From positions 349,001-413,000 of the forward strand of contig NZ_JBBORC010000001.1 of assembly GCF_038004425.1 (NCBI RefSeq): a stretch of DNA of 64,000 bases, read 5' to 3'. The translations under genes and the position numbers were made by a program. Position 1 is the stretch's first letter, and every line of letters begins with the position of its first letter. This DNA comes from Solibacillus sp. FSL W7-1464. GTDB taxonomy: Bacteria > Bacillota > Bacilli > Bacillales_A > Planococcaceae. The notes beneath the pieces are model-generated. The model ran no database searches. It was given only the letters and a program-made list of their open reading frames with translations, and was not told the origin of the DNA. Shown here piece by piece: positions 41,414 to 50,778 of this stretch.

Positions 41414-42181
41414 ATGTTTCGAGTAGATATTAACTGTGATTTAGGTGAAAGCTTTGGGCGCTATAAGCTGGGGGAGCAAGAAGAAATTCTTTGTTATGTT
41501 ACGTCCGCCAATATCGCGTGCGGATTTCATGCAGGGGATCCGTCTGTCATGCGCAAAACGGTGGAGCTTGCGATTAAAAACAATGTACAAATCGGTGCGC
41601 ATCCAGGACTGCCGGATTTAAACGGTTTCGGACGGCGGGAAATGAACATCTCATGGCAGGAAGCCTATGATCTTGTTGTTTATCAAATTGGGGCACTGCA
41701 AGGGTTTTTGACAGCAAAAGGCGTGAAAATGCAGCATGTGAAGCCGCATGGTGCTCTTTACAATATGGCAGCGGTAAATGATGAGCTCGCCGATGCCATT
41801 GCAAAGGCAGTTCATGATGTGTCGCCGGACCTACTTTTATATGGTTTGGCATCAAGTAAATTAACAGCTGCGGGTGAAAACCGGGGCTTACAGACAGTCC
41901 ATGAAGTGTTTGCAGACCGGACATATCAGGCGGATGGTACATTAACATCCCGCACTTTTCCAAATGCGCTCATTACAGACGAAGAAAAGGCGATTGCACA
42001 AATTATTGAAATGGTGAAAGAGGGGGCAGTAACCTCTGTTCAGCAAACGAAAGTAGCATTGCAGGCACATAGTATTTGTGTGCATGGGGACGGGGAGCAT
42101 GCCGTGCAATTCGCAAAGCGTGCACGTCAGGAACTGGATCAGCAAGGGGTATCGGTTCGGGCATTTCATACTTTTGTGTGA
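41414..42181 (+). CDS. pxpA: 5-oxoprolinase subunit PxpA (LamB/YcsF family)
   Basis: A 255-residue TIM-like barrel opening [17 protein letters not shown], with [34 protein letters not shown] and [12 protein letters not shown], all diagnostic LamB/YcsF blocks. It is the third component of ATP-dependent 5-oxoprolinase. Usually the three genes form one operon; here pxpA is divergent from pxpBC, so one intergenic region must drive both sides. TTGGGGGAG precedes ATG. Confidence 0.94.
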   Translation: MFRVDINCDLGESFGRYKLGEQEEILCYVTSANIACGFHAGDPSVMRKTVELAIKNNVQIGAHPGLPDLNGFGRREMNISWQEAYDLVVYQIGALQGFLTAKGVKMQHVKPHGALYNMAAVNDELADAIAKAVHDVSPDLLLYGLASSKLTAAGENRGLQTVHEVFADRTYQADGTLTSRTFPNALITDEEKAIAQIIEMVKEGAVTSVQQTKVALQAHSICVHGDGEHAVQFAKRARQELDQQGVSVRAFHTFV

Positions 42182-42559
42182 GATGGTGTTTATTCAAAAG
42201 TTGAATTGAGAATTATGGTTGGAAGTTAAAAATAATCGTCCTCAAGTGACGACTAAGTGCAGCCTTCGAAGGATTATGCCGAAAAAAGGGGGGGATTAAA
42301 ACAGGTCCGGTTGGTGGGGAGAAAAATTTTAAAACAATATAAATGAAACTCTAATTGGGGTTACTTCGTAAAATGCAGATTTACAACGCTAAGAATATAC
42401 AAGAATTTATGCAAGAAAACCAATGACCCAGCATTCTCCAAAACACGCTTAAACCGTTGTCAGTATTAGCTTTTAGTAAAATGTATAAAACAGCGCATAA
42501 ACAATGTACCAATCAAAAAGGCAGAAACGCTGTTAAATCAACGTTTCTGCCTTTTATGT
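42182..42559. other. Gene-free stretch after pxpA
   Basis: No supported gene. A 17-codon ATG frame at 42373 lacks family resemblance. The stretch holds a terminator at 42514-42555 and otherwise looks like degraded DNA. Confidence 0.5.
42514..42555 (+). terminator. Terminator downstream of pxpA
   Basis: AAAAAGGCAGAAACG and CGTTTCTGCCTTTT form a long stem. It is 330 bases from pxpA and might equally end minus-strand transcripts. Confidence 0.75.
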
Positions 42560-42655
42560 TCATTCCCAAACTTTGATTTGGGAACCTTTTTTGTATTTGA
42601 ATTGTATAAAACTAAATTCTTTAAAAAGGATTTCTAATTCACTAGCATCATACAT
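42560..42655 (-). pseudogene. Orphan C-terminal coding fragment (31 codons)
   Basis: On the minus strand an open frame reads MYDASELEILFKEFSFIQFKYKKGSQIKVWE and stops at 42560. The composition looks like a genuine protein end, but there is no ribosome site, and it follows directly after the DUF4275 gene on the same strand. It is probably the remains of a deleted gene. The last codons contribute a CCCAAA/TTTGGG hairpin. Confidence 0.35.
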
Positions 42656-42667
42656 ATCTTTATCACT

Positions 42668-43075
42668 TTAATTTTTTATAAAATAAGGACCCGAATTATC
42701 GCTGTGTGTCATTATAAACGTCCAGTTTAAATCCCAATCCATTATGTATATGTCTCCATAAAACATATGAGATTGATCATAGGGGAGTTCGTCTACATTC
42801 AGCGTTTGAGCATTTTGCACAAGATAAGCTTCATCTATAAATTGATAAAAGACAGTACATTTAATCTTGGATTGTTTCTTAAAAGCTTCTATTGCTGCAT
42901 CTTTCTCTAAGCAAGTAACCTTTTCCCAGCCACATAAATGCCATAGAAATCCGTCCATTCCAATCGATTTTTGTTCTTCATTTGAAAGGTGACTTGCAAA
43001 ATTTATACGCCATTGCTCACGTAAAAAGGTTCCCCATTTTGGGATATCAACTACTTTTAATTCTTTATACCTCAA
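42668..43075 (-). CDS. DUF4275 family protein
   Basis: A 135-residue soluble protein, TTG start behind AAAGGGG. The order of segments WGTFLREQWRINFASHLSNEEQKSIGMDGFLWHLCGWEKV, CTVFYQFIDEAYLVQNA and HMFYGDIYIMDWDLNWTFIMTHSDN..GPYFIK corresponds to the Bacillus DUF4275 family, of unknown function. Members often sit among small orphan genes of the polymorphic-toxin immunity kind; that role is not demonstrated. The surrounding DNA is more AT-rich than its neighbours. Confidence 0.75.
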   Translation of the reverse strand: MRYKELKVVDIPKWGTFLREQWRINFASHLSNEEQKSIGMDGFLWHLCGWEKVTCLEKDAAIEAFKKQSKIKCTVFYQFIDEAYLVQNAQTLNVDELPYDQSHMFYGDIYIMDWDLNWTFIMTHSDNSGPYFIKN

Positions 43076-43130
43076 TTTATTACCCCTTTAAATTTTAATT
43101 ATTAGTATATCTGATTTGCGTAAGAACAAA

Positions 43131-43166
43131 AAACGCTCCCAACGATGCATTTGGGAATATTTTTTA
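43131..43166. terminator. CCCAA/TTGGG hairpin (bidirectional)
   Basis: TCCCAA (43137-43142) and TTGGGA (43151-43156), with a T-run on the plus side and an A-run on the other. Similar hairpins lie at 42564 and 44164. Confidence 0.55.
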
Positions 43167-43222
43167 GAATTATACTAATACGGTGGGCTTACGCTATTTC
43201 ACATATCGAATCAAAGTTTTTC

Positions 43223-43759
43223 TCAATAAACTTGCTCATTATTTTCATTATAAAGTATCGGATTCTCAAGCATTTTTTCAGTAATACTTCTCGGAATAGT
43301 TTCGAGTGTAATATATAAATTGCCGAATTCCCCAGCAATATTTTCGACTTTAAATAAATATTCACTATCCCCTTCTTTTACTAAAAAACTGTCTACTTTT
43401 TCATTATAATTACCACTTAAAATGATATAATTCCCCTTATTTGTATAGATAATACCTATATATTCATCTAAAAGATTTTTATTTAAAGATACAAGCTTTA
43501 ACTTATTGTTAAAATAATTCTTTTTAAAAAGTGCATACCCATTTTTTTTACTATACTCAAAGAAAATAATTTGTGTATTTGAATTTGAAATAATATATTT
43601 TTCAATCAATGAAATGTCTAGCTCTTCCCCTAGTCCATTTTGAATGCTATTTGTAATTTCATTTTCATTTAATTCGATATTATAATTTTTCTCTATAATA
43701 TAAAATATAAGGGTTATAAATAAAATAATGAATATTAATATAATTAGATATTTTTTCAA
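43223..43759 (-). CDS. Uncharacterised AT-rich membrane-anchored protein
   Basis: A 178-residue protein starting at TTG behind GAGGGGAGAG. An N-terminal hydrophobic helix (residues 4-24) is followed by an Asn/Ile/Lys-rich beta-type outer domain (GYALFKKNYFNNKLKLVSLNKNL, GIIYTNKGNYIILSGNYNEKVDSF). Codon use is very AT-rich compared with flanking operons, suggesting recent acquisition. No family recognised. Confidence 0.6.
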   Translation of the reverse strand: MKKYLIILIFIILFITLIFYIIEKNYNIELNENEITNSIQNGLGEELDISLIEKYIISNSNTQIIFFEYSKKNGYALFKKNYFNNKLKLVSLNKNLLDEYIGIIYTNKGNYIILSGNYNEKVDSFLVKEGDSEYLFKVENIAGEFGNLYITLETIPRSITEKMLENPILYNENNEQVY

Positions 43760-43924
43760 ACTATTATAACTCTCCCCTCTATAATACGCTTACTCTTGAT
43801 TATAAAACATTTTGCCTAATTCAGATAAAATGAAAACCCCTCTCGTTTTCTATTAATTAACGAAGAGGAGTTTTTATTTTAAATATATGCTAAAAAAATG
43901 TAATTGTACCGCATAATTTAACTA

Positions 43925-44104
43925 TTAATGCATCTTCAATCTATAGGGCTTTTTATATGTCATACTTTGAACAAAAAATACAGATTCATGATTCAATACA
44001 TTATTAACTAGTATTCTCACAGTCCATTTTCCTTGTGTAATCACACCATAGCCTGCAAGAACTAACGTAATAATTGAAAATAGAATGTATAAAATTTTTA
44101 ACAA
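43925..44104 (-). CDS. Small membrane protein, DUF3953-like N terminus, probably truncated or frameshifted
   Basis: From TTG behind GGGGGGAG the ORF encodes LLKILYILFSIITLVLAGYGVITQGK, which resembles the first helix of DUF3953 proteins from Bacillus. The usual second helix (FFLGL..LVMG type) is absent and replaced by an unrelated tail, KWTVRILVNNVLNHES. This looks like a frameshift or fusion, so the gene may be inactive. Longer frames upstream lack a ribosome site. Confidence 0.45.
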   Translation of the reverse strand: MLKILYILFSIITLVLAGYGVITQGKWTVRILVNNVLNHESVFFVQSMTYKKPYRLKMH

Positions 44105-44163
44105 TTCTACTCCCCCCTTCAAATCATTATTTGAACATCGTGGTAATACATCTCCTTTAAACC

Positions 44164-44185
44164 TTCCCAAAGCGGTGTTTGGGAA
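44164..44185. repeat. TTCCCAAA/TTTGGGAA hairpin
   Basis: TTCCCAAA (44164-44171) and TTTGGGAA (44178-44185) are perfect arms around six bases. It is the third such hairpin in this 1.6-kb patch. Confidence 0.5.
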
Positions 44186-44216
44186 CATCTATCCCTCATT
44201 TTGAACTTCAAGAAGG

Positions 44217-44606
44217 CTACTTTTTATTTTTTGAAAAAAATCTAATGCAGCAATTTTCATTGTCATGCAGGAATCGTAAATCTTCAGGTGTTATTTGTTG
44301 TGGATTAAGTCGATACATATTATTCGAAGGTACTTTTTCACTATGCCATATCGACCAAAATTCTACTCGATCTTGTTCTCTAACATTTTCTCTAATATAG
44401 TCAACAAGTTGATGTAGAGCCTTTCCATTCCCTCTCACCTTGTAAACAAAAGGCTTTTGGATTTGTCCTGCTGCTGCAATCGGAGGATTTTTTCGACAAG
44501 GGACAATCTCAAATTGTGTTTCTAAAGCATCCTCTTCTAAAGTTGCGAAAGAGTTTTCTATAATTGGTAAAGGATTTTTTGAAGCAAAATATCGATAAAG
44601 GCTCAT
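44217..44606 (-). CDS. Uncharacterised soluble protein
   Basis: A 129-residue protein with segments MSLYRYFASKNPLPIIENSFA, ETQFEIVPCRKNPPIAAAG, FVYKVRGNGKALHQLVDYIRENVREQDRVEFWSIW and LNPQQITPEDLRFLHDNENCCIRFF. It is soluble, with no signal or helix. No family recognised. The ribosome site is weak. It is the last gene before the deacetylase, in the same orientation as its AT-rich neighbours. Confidence 0.6.
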   Translation of the reverse strand: MSLYRYFASKNPLPIIENSFATLEEDALETQFEIVPCRKNPPIAAAGQIQKPFVYKVRGNGKALHQLVDYIRENVREQDRVEFWSIWHSEKVPSNNMYRLNPQQITPEDLRFLHDNENCCIRFFSKNKK

Positions 44607-44659
44607 TATACCGCCACTTTCTCTATGGTTTTAATTAAATATTAAAATTCCCTCTTCAT

Positions 44660-46054
44660 TTAATGATACGGTAAAATTTCAGAAACCGTTAAAAATTCAT
44701 AGCCTTCCTTTTGTAAGTAGGCAAGGACAGGCTCCAGTCCATCAGCTGTAGATTGGTGGATGTCATGCATTAACACAATTGCGTTATTATGCAATGCTTT
44801 TTTCACCATTGGTAACAGCTTTTCCGGGTCGCGATATTTCCAGTCAAGTGTATCAATCGTCCAGTTGACCGATTTACATGGAATGGCATTGCGAATATCA
44901 TCATTAATTGCCCCATATGGAGGGCGGAATGTTGTAGAGTGTTCACCGATCGCATGGATAATTGCTTCTTCTGTTGAATTGTATTCCTTATTAATATCTG
45001 CAGGGGACATTTTCGTTAAAACTGGATGTGTCCACGTATGATTGCCGATTTCATGACCGCTATCATGCACTTCCTGTACTAAGCCAGGGTAATATTGTAC
45101 TCGGCTTCCAAGCATAAAGAACGTTGCTTTTGCATTGTACTTTTCCAGAAGCGCTAAAATCTGCTTCGTTACTTCCGGGTGTGGACCGTCGTCAAATGTA
45201 AGGGCGATCCGTTTTTTAGATGTATCTTTATCAACTTTAGGAATAATCGTATTCTCAGATTGCATTGCTATTTGGAAATCAGATGCCAAAAGCGGGTTGA
45301 TAAATGATAAAGGAATTTCAACTACTGGCATACCTGCTTCAGGTTTTGTTACTTCTCCTTCATTGAAATAAATGAAAAGATAGTCATCCTTTAGTGCTAT
45401 ACGGTTAAATAATTCCCATTTTGGCTCGGTAGCGAATGCGAATTCTTTTTCTAAAACATACTCTTTATACGCTGGGTTTTTCAACAATTCCGACTGGATA
45501 TGTGCTGCAAATGTTTTCAGGCTTTCTGAATCCCCGTTTAAAAGGGCGTGAATATCAATGAGCACGCCAGTTTCAGAATCAATTAAAAATGTTTGAATCG
45601 TTGTTTGCTTGTCGTCGGCATTTAAAATCATTTTATTCGTTAAAACAAAGGAGTAATAATGGTCATGCTCGAATGTTTCAACAGATATCGTTAGATTGCC
45701 TGCCAACTTTTCTGAATTTTGCTGCAGGCGCATCATGTTTATGTAATATTGTTTGGACTCTTCTATATAAGTCGTAATTACTTTATTGATATCTTCATAT
45801 TCTGTCGCTGGGTATTGAACGGTAAACGGTAAATTTTTGTCATCAGAGCGATCTGTAACTATTTTTATGCCGGGGAAATTTGATGCTTCCTCCGTGATCG
45901 TATGTTCTTTAGCAGATGTTTTGTCACTGTGCGGGAAAAGCGGATTATCGCTTAGAAAAGTTAAAAACACGATAACGGCACCTAAAAAACCGATAGCGCC
46001 AATAAGAAGTAAGTCAATCCAAGGACCACGCCGTTTTCTGTAAGGGTTTGTCAT
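44660..46054 (-). CDS. PdaC-like polysaccharide/peptidoglycan deacetylase
   Basis: A 464-residue protein. N-terminal anchor (about 15-35), then a DUF4163/RsiV-type region (about 50-150) and a DUF3298 region, followed by a NodB deacetylase domain (about 265-460). Motif series: LTFDDGPHPE (metal Asp-Asp), HEIGNHTWTHP (His-x3-His), RPPYGAIND, TLDWKYRD and IVLMHDIH. This domain order and length match B. subtilis PdaC, which N-deacetylates peptidoglycan MurNAc or chito-oligomers outside the cell. Divergent from the ThrE genes. Confidence 0.92.
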   Translation of the reverse strand: MTNPYRKRRGPWIDLLLIGAIGFLGAVIVFLTFLSDNPLFPHSDKTSAKEHTITEEASNFPGIKIVTDRSDDKNLPFTVQYPATEYEDINKVITTYIEESKQYYINMMRLQQNSEKLAGNLTISVETFEHDHYYSFVLTNKMILNADDKQTTIQTFLIDSETGVLIDIHALLNGDSESLKTFAAHIQSELLKNPAYKEYVLEKEFAFATEPKWELFNRIALKDDYLFIYFNEGEVTKPEAGMPVVEIPLSFINPLLASDFQIAMQSENTIIPKVDKDTSKKRIALTFDDGPHPEVTKQILALLEKYNAKATFFMLGSRVQYYPGLVQEVHDSGHEIGNHTWTHPVLTKMSPADINKEYNSTEEAIIHAIGEHSTTFRPPYGAINDDIRNAIPCKSVNWTIDTLDWKYRDPEKLLPMVKKALHNNAIVLMHDIHQSTADGLEPVLAYLQKEGYEFLTVSEILPYH

Positions 46055-46227
46055 GATGTATCGGGTTCCTTTCTATGTGGGTTAATCTATTGTCTGTGTC
46101 CAGAATAAAAGTCATAGTAAATATTAAGGGAATACGTTGCTAGTCAGCATATTTTGCATGAAAAAAGACTGTTATTTTCCGAGTGCTTCAAGTAATATGA
46201 GCTAAGAAGTGGAAGGGGGTCCCTTTA

Positions 46228-46974
46228 ATGAATACTGAGAATACTGAACTAGCGCTCGACTGTTTTTTGCTTGCTGGTCGTATTATGATTGAAAGCGGTG
46301 CTGAAACGTATCGAGTAGAAGACACGATGCTGCGAATGGCCCGTTCTCAAAATATGATGAATGCACAAAGCTATGTTACGCCAACAGGTATTATTTTCTC
46401 TCTAGGGAAAACACAGCCTACACAAATTACATCGATTCCAACTCGAATTACAGATTTACATCGCATTGTGCTTGTAAACAATGTTTCACGTAAGCTTACA
46501 TCTCAAATGATAACATTGGAGCAGGCGTATGACGAGTTAAAGAAGATAGAAAAAACAAATTATTTTCTCCCGATTTCAGTACAAGTTTTGGCAGCATGTT
46601 TAGCAAGCAGTGCCTTTTTATTGCTGTTTAAAGGGACAATATCGGATATTCCAGCTGCCTTTGTTGCAGGGGGAGTAGGTTTGTATATTGTTACGATTCT
46701 TCATAATATGACCCGCGTCAAGTTCTTCTCCGAGTTTTTGGCATCGGTCGGAGTAGGTGCTGTTGCATATATAGCAGTGCATTTTAATATTGGTACGGAA
46801 ATCGATAAAATTATTATTGGCTCGGTCATGCCGCTTGTGCCGGGTCTGCTCATTACGAATGCGGTCCGTGATTTAATGGCAGGCCATTTCACAGCAGGGA
46901 TGGCAAAAGGTGCCGAAGCCTTTTTAACAGCGTTTGCGATTGGTTCAGGTGTTGCCCTTGTGCTTTCACTGTAG
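46228..46974 (+). CDS. Threonine/serine exporter, ThrE N-terminal half (DUF1212)
   Basis: A 248-residue membrane protein. The N-terminal cytoplasmic part has GRIMIESGAETYRVEDTMLRMA and PTGIIFSL, diagnostic of DUF1212/ThrE. Five helices follow (from about 115), with GSVMPLVPGLLITNAVRDLMAGH. In Corynebacterium ThrE is one 10-helix protein; in Bacillales it is split into two genes, this and the next, 65 bases apart. AAGGGGG precedes ATG. Confidence 0.9.
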   Translation: MNTENTELALDCFLLAGRIMIESGAETYRVEDTMLRMARSQNMMNAQSYVTPTGIIFSLGKTQPTQITSIPTRITDLHRIVLVNNVSRKLTSQMITLEQAYDELKKIEKTNYFLPISVQVLAACLASSAFLLLFKGTISDIPAAFVAGGVGLYIVTILHNMTRVKFFSEFLASVGVGAVAYIAVHFNIGTEIDKIIIGSVMPLVPGLLITNAVRDLMAGHFTAGMAKGAEAFLTAFAIGSGVALVLSL

Positions 46975-47039
46975 TTTTGGAATCAATTCGGAATGAAATC
47001 AATCATTCCAAGGTATGATTGATTGGAGGGGAGCGTTCG

Positions 47040-47528
47040 TTGGTGGAGCATGTTTTAGTTCAAATCGTTATCAGTTTTATTGCGACCGCCTGTTTTGGTG
47101 TCATTTTTAATGCCCCGATCAAAACAATCCCGGCATGTGGTTTCGTCGGTGCTGTAGGTTGGGCAGTATATTATGTTCTGTTCGAAGGCGGGCTGGATGA
47201 TGTTCGTGCATCTTTTCTTGGGGCGTTTGTCGTTTCGTTAGTAGCATATTTTTTTGCGCGCAAGTTCAGGATGCCGATGATTATATTTAGTGTTTCTGGA
47301 ATCATACCGCTTGTTCCTGGGGGCATTGCCTACAGTACGATGCGCAATGTGATGGAACTCGATTATATTGCAGGTCTGGAAAATGGAATGCGGGCATTTA
47401 TGATATCCGGAGCGATTGCGATGGGACTTGTATTTGCGGAAGTAATGATGCAGATCATCCTGCGTATAATGAGAAAAGGAAGAACTTCGATTCAGTCCTT
47501 TACAAAAGTAAAAAAAAGAAGCTCGTAA
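47040..47528 (+). CDS. Threonine/serine exporter, ThrE C-terminal half (DUF3815)
   Basis: About 162 residues with five helices: HVLVQIVISFIATACFGVIFNAP, CGFVGAVGWAVYYVLF, SFLGAFVVSLVAYFFARKFR, FSVSGIIPLVPGGIAYSTM and MISGAIAMGLVFAEVMMQI. The IIPLVPGG motif mirrors the VPG motif of the first half. TTG 47040 (or GTG 47043) follows GGAGGGGAG; an earlier in-frame TTG at 47019 precedes that site and is rejected. A terminator follows. Confidence 0.88.
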   Translation: MVEHVLVQIVISFIATACFGVIFNAPIKTIPACGFVGAVGWAVYYVLFEGGLDDVRASFLGAFVVSLVAYFFARKFRMPMIIFSVSGIIPLVPGGIAYSTMRNVMELDYIAGLENGMRAFMISGAIAMGLVFAEVMMQIILRIMRKGRTSIQSFTKVKKRSS

Positions 47529-47559
47529 AGCACTGATCACCAGTTGCCTTACGAGCTTT
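47518..47559. terminator. Bidirectional terminator
   Basis: AAGCTCGTAA and TTACGAGCTT pair over a 20-base loop, then TTT; convergent genes on both sides. Confidence 0.8.
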
Positions 47560-47562
47560 TAT

Positions 47563-49566
47563 TTATCCTAATAATGAAGAAATTTCTTCTGTAGAGCTCG
47601 GTTTGCTTACGAAGTATCCTTGGATGACCTCACAGCCGATGCTTGTGAGGAACTGCATTTGCTCTTCTGTTTCCACACCTTCAGCAACGACGGTAAGATT
47701 CATTGATTTTCCTAGCTGTACCATACCGTTTACAAGCTGCTGGTTTTTTTCTGATTTCAGCGAGCGGATAAATGTCTGGTCGATTTTCAAAATTGAAATC
47801 GGCAGAAGCTGCATGTAACGGAACGAGCCGTAACCTGTACCGAAGTCGTCAAGTGCAAAGACAATGCCTTCGTTTTCAAGTGTACGCATTTGCTTAATAA
47901 TTCCTGTTTCAGCTTCAGCTTCTAATGCAAACTTTTCGGTAATTTCGATTTGCAGTAAATTCGCCGGGCATCCAGTACGTTCAAGTGTTTCCAAAATGGA
48001 CTTGGCCATATTTTTATCACGGAACTCGCGTACAGAAGAGTTGATACTCACTTTGATCGGATGGCCCGCATTTTTCCATAGGACCGCTTGTTCACATGCT
48101 TTATCAAGCATAAACGAACCGATATTATTAATGAGACCTGTCTCTTCCGCGATAGGGATCAGTTCATCAGGCGAAACAGTGCCGATTTCTTCATCATCCC
48201 AACGGACTAATGCCTCGACAGCAGTAATTTTACCGCTTCTTAAATCAAGTTGAGGCTGGTAGAGAACATGCAGGTTTTTTTGATCTAATGCAAGCAGTAA
48301 TCGTTTTTCGACAATCGATCTGCGGTTTAATGCAGCATGCGAAGATTTTGATAAGGAAACGATGCTGTCACCGCCCGCGCTCCGTACAGAAGCGATCGTA
48401 GCCAAAGATGCCTTCATCAATTGGGAGAATGTCATTTGATCTTCCGGGAAGCGTGTAATCCCGCCGCTTAATGAAAGTGGTACTGCTACGTTACCGTTGT
48501 ATATTGGATTTTGCTGTAAATAATTAAGAAAACCTTGTGTAAACCATTCTGGTAATGGTGTAATCACGACAAATTCACTTTCATTAATACGAGCCATCGT
48601 ACTATCCTGGAAATACATTTTCATGCGCTTCGTAAATTCTAAGATAAGGGACTTTTCGGCTACGCCATCATGTAAATCCTTAATTGTATAAAACTTATCG
48701 ATACTTAAGTAAACGAATGAAAAATGGCGCTCTTCTTCAATCATTTCCCCGATAATTTGTTCGAGACGGTGGACATTCATCATTCCGGTTTCTGTATCGA
48801 TATAGGCGATTTTTTCCAGTTGGAACTGGATATTTTTTTCGTTTGTAATATTACGCTCAATTAGCAAATACTCGTTTTTTTCAGATGTTTGACCCAACAT
48901 TGGTATGGCTGTTAAATGTACCCAGTAAAGCTGCTCATCCTTTGTCAATTTCTCAACTTCACCTTGCCATATTTGTCCGTTTTGCAACGTTTTCCAAATC
49001 TCCAGCACAAGCTTTTCCGATTCAGGATTTTGCGGGAACAATTGCCACAATGTTTTACCGATAACCCGTTTCGGTGTCCAGCGGCTTGTTGTTAAAAATG
49101 ACTGGTTTGTTTGAGTAATAAAGCCGTCCTGGTCAAATGTAACAGTCATGAATGATTGGTGAATCCCATTTTTAAGGTCGACTAAATGCTGCTGTTCTTC
49201 ATCCATCAAACGAACTTCATCATTTGGAATACAAAGAACAGAAATTGCCTGCTCTTTCGCAAAGACTGTCGGCTTCGTATAAAGGGTGCATGTTGTGGGA
49301 GATTGCCCTTTTAGCGAAAGAGGAATGTTGTGTAAACATAACGCTGCCGAACTTGTTAAAATGGATTCAATAACATCATCACCTACTTCTGAGAATAGCG
49401 TGTCATGTATGGAATTCCCGATTAGTTCTTTTGTCTCTTTTGTCGGATAGTCTAAATGATGGAGATTTCCATGAACGAGTGTACCATTAGGTAAAAGTAC
49501 AAAAGAAGGGAAAGGGGTATCTAGTAGCGGCTCAGTACTAGTAGAATAGATTTGTTCTTTTGTCAT
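47563..49566 (-). CDS. PAS-GGDEF-EAL cyclic-di-GMP protein with degenerate GGDEF
   Basis: A 667-residue cytosolic protein. A PAS domain (about 125-245; FMTVTFDQDGFITQTNQSFL..GKTLWQLFP) is followed by a PAC-like strand, a GGDEF domain (about 255-395) and an EAL domain (about 410-660). The GGDEF signature is RINESEF, so cyclase activity is unlikely. The EAL core is intact: EALVRWDD, NSSVREFRD, LQIEITEKFA, ALDDFGTGYGSF, LKIDQTFI, AEGVETEEQ and QGYFVSKP. It is expected to degrade c-di-GMP under PAS control. Confidence 0.92.
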   Translation of the reverse strand: MTKEQIYSTSTEPLLDTPFPSFVLLPNGTLVHGNLHHLDYPTKETKELIGNSIHDTLFSEVGDDVIESILTSSAALCLHNIPLSLKGQSPTTCTLYTKPTVFAKEQAISVLCIPNDEVRLMDEEQQHLVDLKNGIHQSFMTVTFDQDGFITQTNQSFLTTSRWTPKRVIGKTLWQLFPQNPESEKLVLEIWKTLQNGQIWQGEVEKLTKDEQLYWVHLTAIPMLGQTSEKNEYLLIERNITNEKNIQFQLEKIAYIDTETGMMNVHRLEQIIGEMIEEERHFSFVYLSIDKFYTIKDLHDGVAEKSLILEFTKRMKMYFQDSTMARINESEFVVITPLPEWFTQGFLNYLQQNPIYNGNVAVPLSLSGGITRFPEDQMTFSQLMKASLATIASVRSAGGDSIVSLSKSSHAALNRRSIVEKRLLLALDQKNLHVLYQPQLDLRSGKITAVEALVRWDDEEIGTVSPDELIPIAEETGLINNIGSFMLDKACEQAVLWKNAGHPIKVSINSSVREFRDKNMAKSILETLERTGCPANLLQIEITEKFALEAEAETGIIKQMRTLENEGIVFALDDFGTGYGSFRYMQLLPISILKIDQTFIRSLKSEKNQQLVNGMVQLGKSMNLTVVAEGVETEEQMQFLTSIGCEVIQGYFVSKPSSTEEISSLLG

Positions 49567-49876
49567 AAGTTAAGTCTCCTTAATTAATTGATTCATTATT
49601 GCAATTATAATTAAATAACCTCGTTTAGTCATTTAAGATGAATTTTTATTTGAAAAAAATAATCATGCATAGGATTATTATACCTTATTATTGGGTAATA
49701 AGTAGTTAAAATTATGCATCTTTACTAGAAAAATTGTATCATGAATTTGTTTTATTTTTAATGAAAATAATATTTAAGGAAAGAGAAATTTAACGGATTT
49801 AGGCGTGAGTATTGCGTTACTTCAATAGCTTTACTAAAATAAAGAAATTATAGTAGTTAGAATTGGAGTAGAAAGA
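49567..49876. other. Intergenic region between the EAL protein and the GNAT gene
   Basis: About 310 AT-rich bases between divergent genes, presumably two promoters. A small inverted repeat CTTATTA/TAATAAG lies at 49684-49702. Nothing else was recognised. Confidence 0.5.
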
Positions 49877-50752
49877 ATGAATTTATCGGCAATAACAGTG
49901 TCGTTTCCTTTAGATGAAGAAACATATGAAGAAGTACAGCAATTATGTAAAACTGCGGCCGTTTGTGATGGCGTACTATTAAATCAAGTCATGAATTTAC
50001 CGATAGCAAAAAGCTATGAAATGCGAGGATTTTATGTTCTTGTATATGATGATGAAAAGAATTTGCTTGTCGGAGCAGGTACTGCAGTCGATTTAATGGG
50101 GTTAAATACGTATGAATGGTCGATGCTCGTTGCACCAATGTATCGTCAACTTGGAATTGGCACAGCGATATTGAACGTGCTGAAAGAAGGAATGGCGATG
50201 CGCGAAAGTGAAGGGGAGCTCGCATTAATCGCGGAAGGCTCGCATTACGGTAAAGAATTTCTTCAAAAGAACGGGTATTTATACAGCTTTTCTGAAGCAA
50301 CATTGGAAGCTCATGCAGAAGTTCTGCAAAAAGAGGGGCCTGTTACTTTACGCCCGTTTATGCAAAAGGACACGGAAGCACTTGTCGCGATTTTCAGTGA
50401 TGCGTTTGGCGACATTCGTGAGGAATCATTGGAACTGATTGAGTTTAATACAACGACTGAAGGCCTAGTTATGTGGACAGCCGAAATTGATGGTGAAGTC
50501 GTTGGAACAGTGACGACCCGCAAAGAAGGCGAAGTACAGTGGATTACGGCATTTGCGGTTTCCCCGAAGAGACAGCGCCAAGGGATTGGCACGCAGATTT
50601 TGAATTTAGTGAAAGATTATTCGCTCCGTTCAGGTGACAAGACCATTTTACTTGATGTGGAAGTCGAAAACATGGCAGCCCTTCATGTATACGAAAAAGC
50701 AGGCTTTATGAAGTCATCCCAGCTAGATTATTACATTTATATTGGAATGTAA
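49877..50752 (+). CDS. GNAT acetyltransferase with two GNAT domains
   Basis: A 291-residue protein with tandem GNAT folds. The first (about 1-145) contains WSMLVAPMYRQLGIGTAILNVL; the second (about 155-291) contains WITAFAVSPKRQRQGIGTQILNLV and DVEVENMAALHVYEKAGF. Both keep the R-x-x-G-I-G acetyl-CoA loop, so both may bind cofactor. Substrate unknown. A terminator follows immediately. Confidence 0.88.
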   Translation: MNLSAITVSFPLDEETYEEVQQLCKTAAVCDGVLLNQVMNLPIAKSYEMRGFYVLVYDDEKNLLVGAGTAVDLMGLNTYEWSMLVAPMYRQLGIGTAILNVLKEGMAMRESEGELALIAEGSHYGKEFLQKNGYLYSFSEATLEAHAEVLQKEGPVTLRPFMQKDTEALVAIFSDAFGDIREESLELIEFNTTTEGLVMWTAEIDGEVVGTVTTRKEGEVQWITAFAVSPKRQRQGIGTQILNLVKDYSLRSGDKTILLDVEVENMAALHVYEKAGFMKSSQLDYYIYIGM

Positions 50753-50778
50753 GCAGTAGATTCAAATGCTTGCAAAGT

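Noticed and set aside
42373-42426. 17-codon ORF (MQIYNAKNIQEFMQENQ)
   Set aside because: Too short to judge, weak ribosome site and no neighbours. Could be a remnant start of a lost gene.
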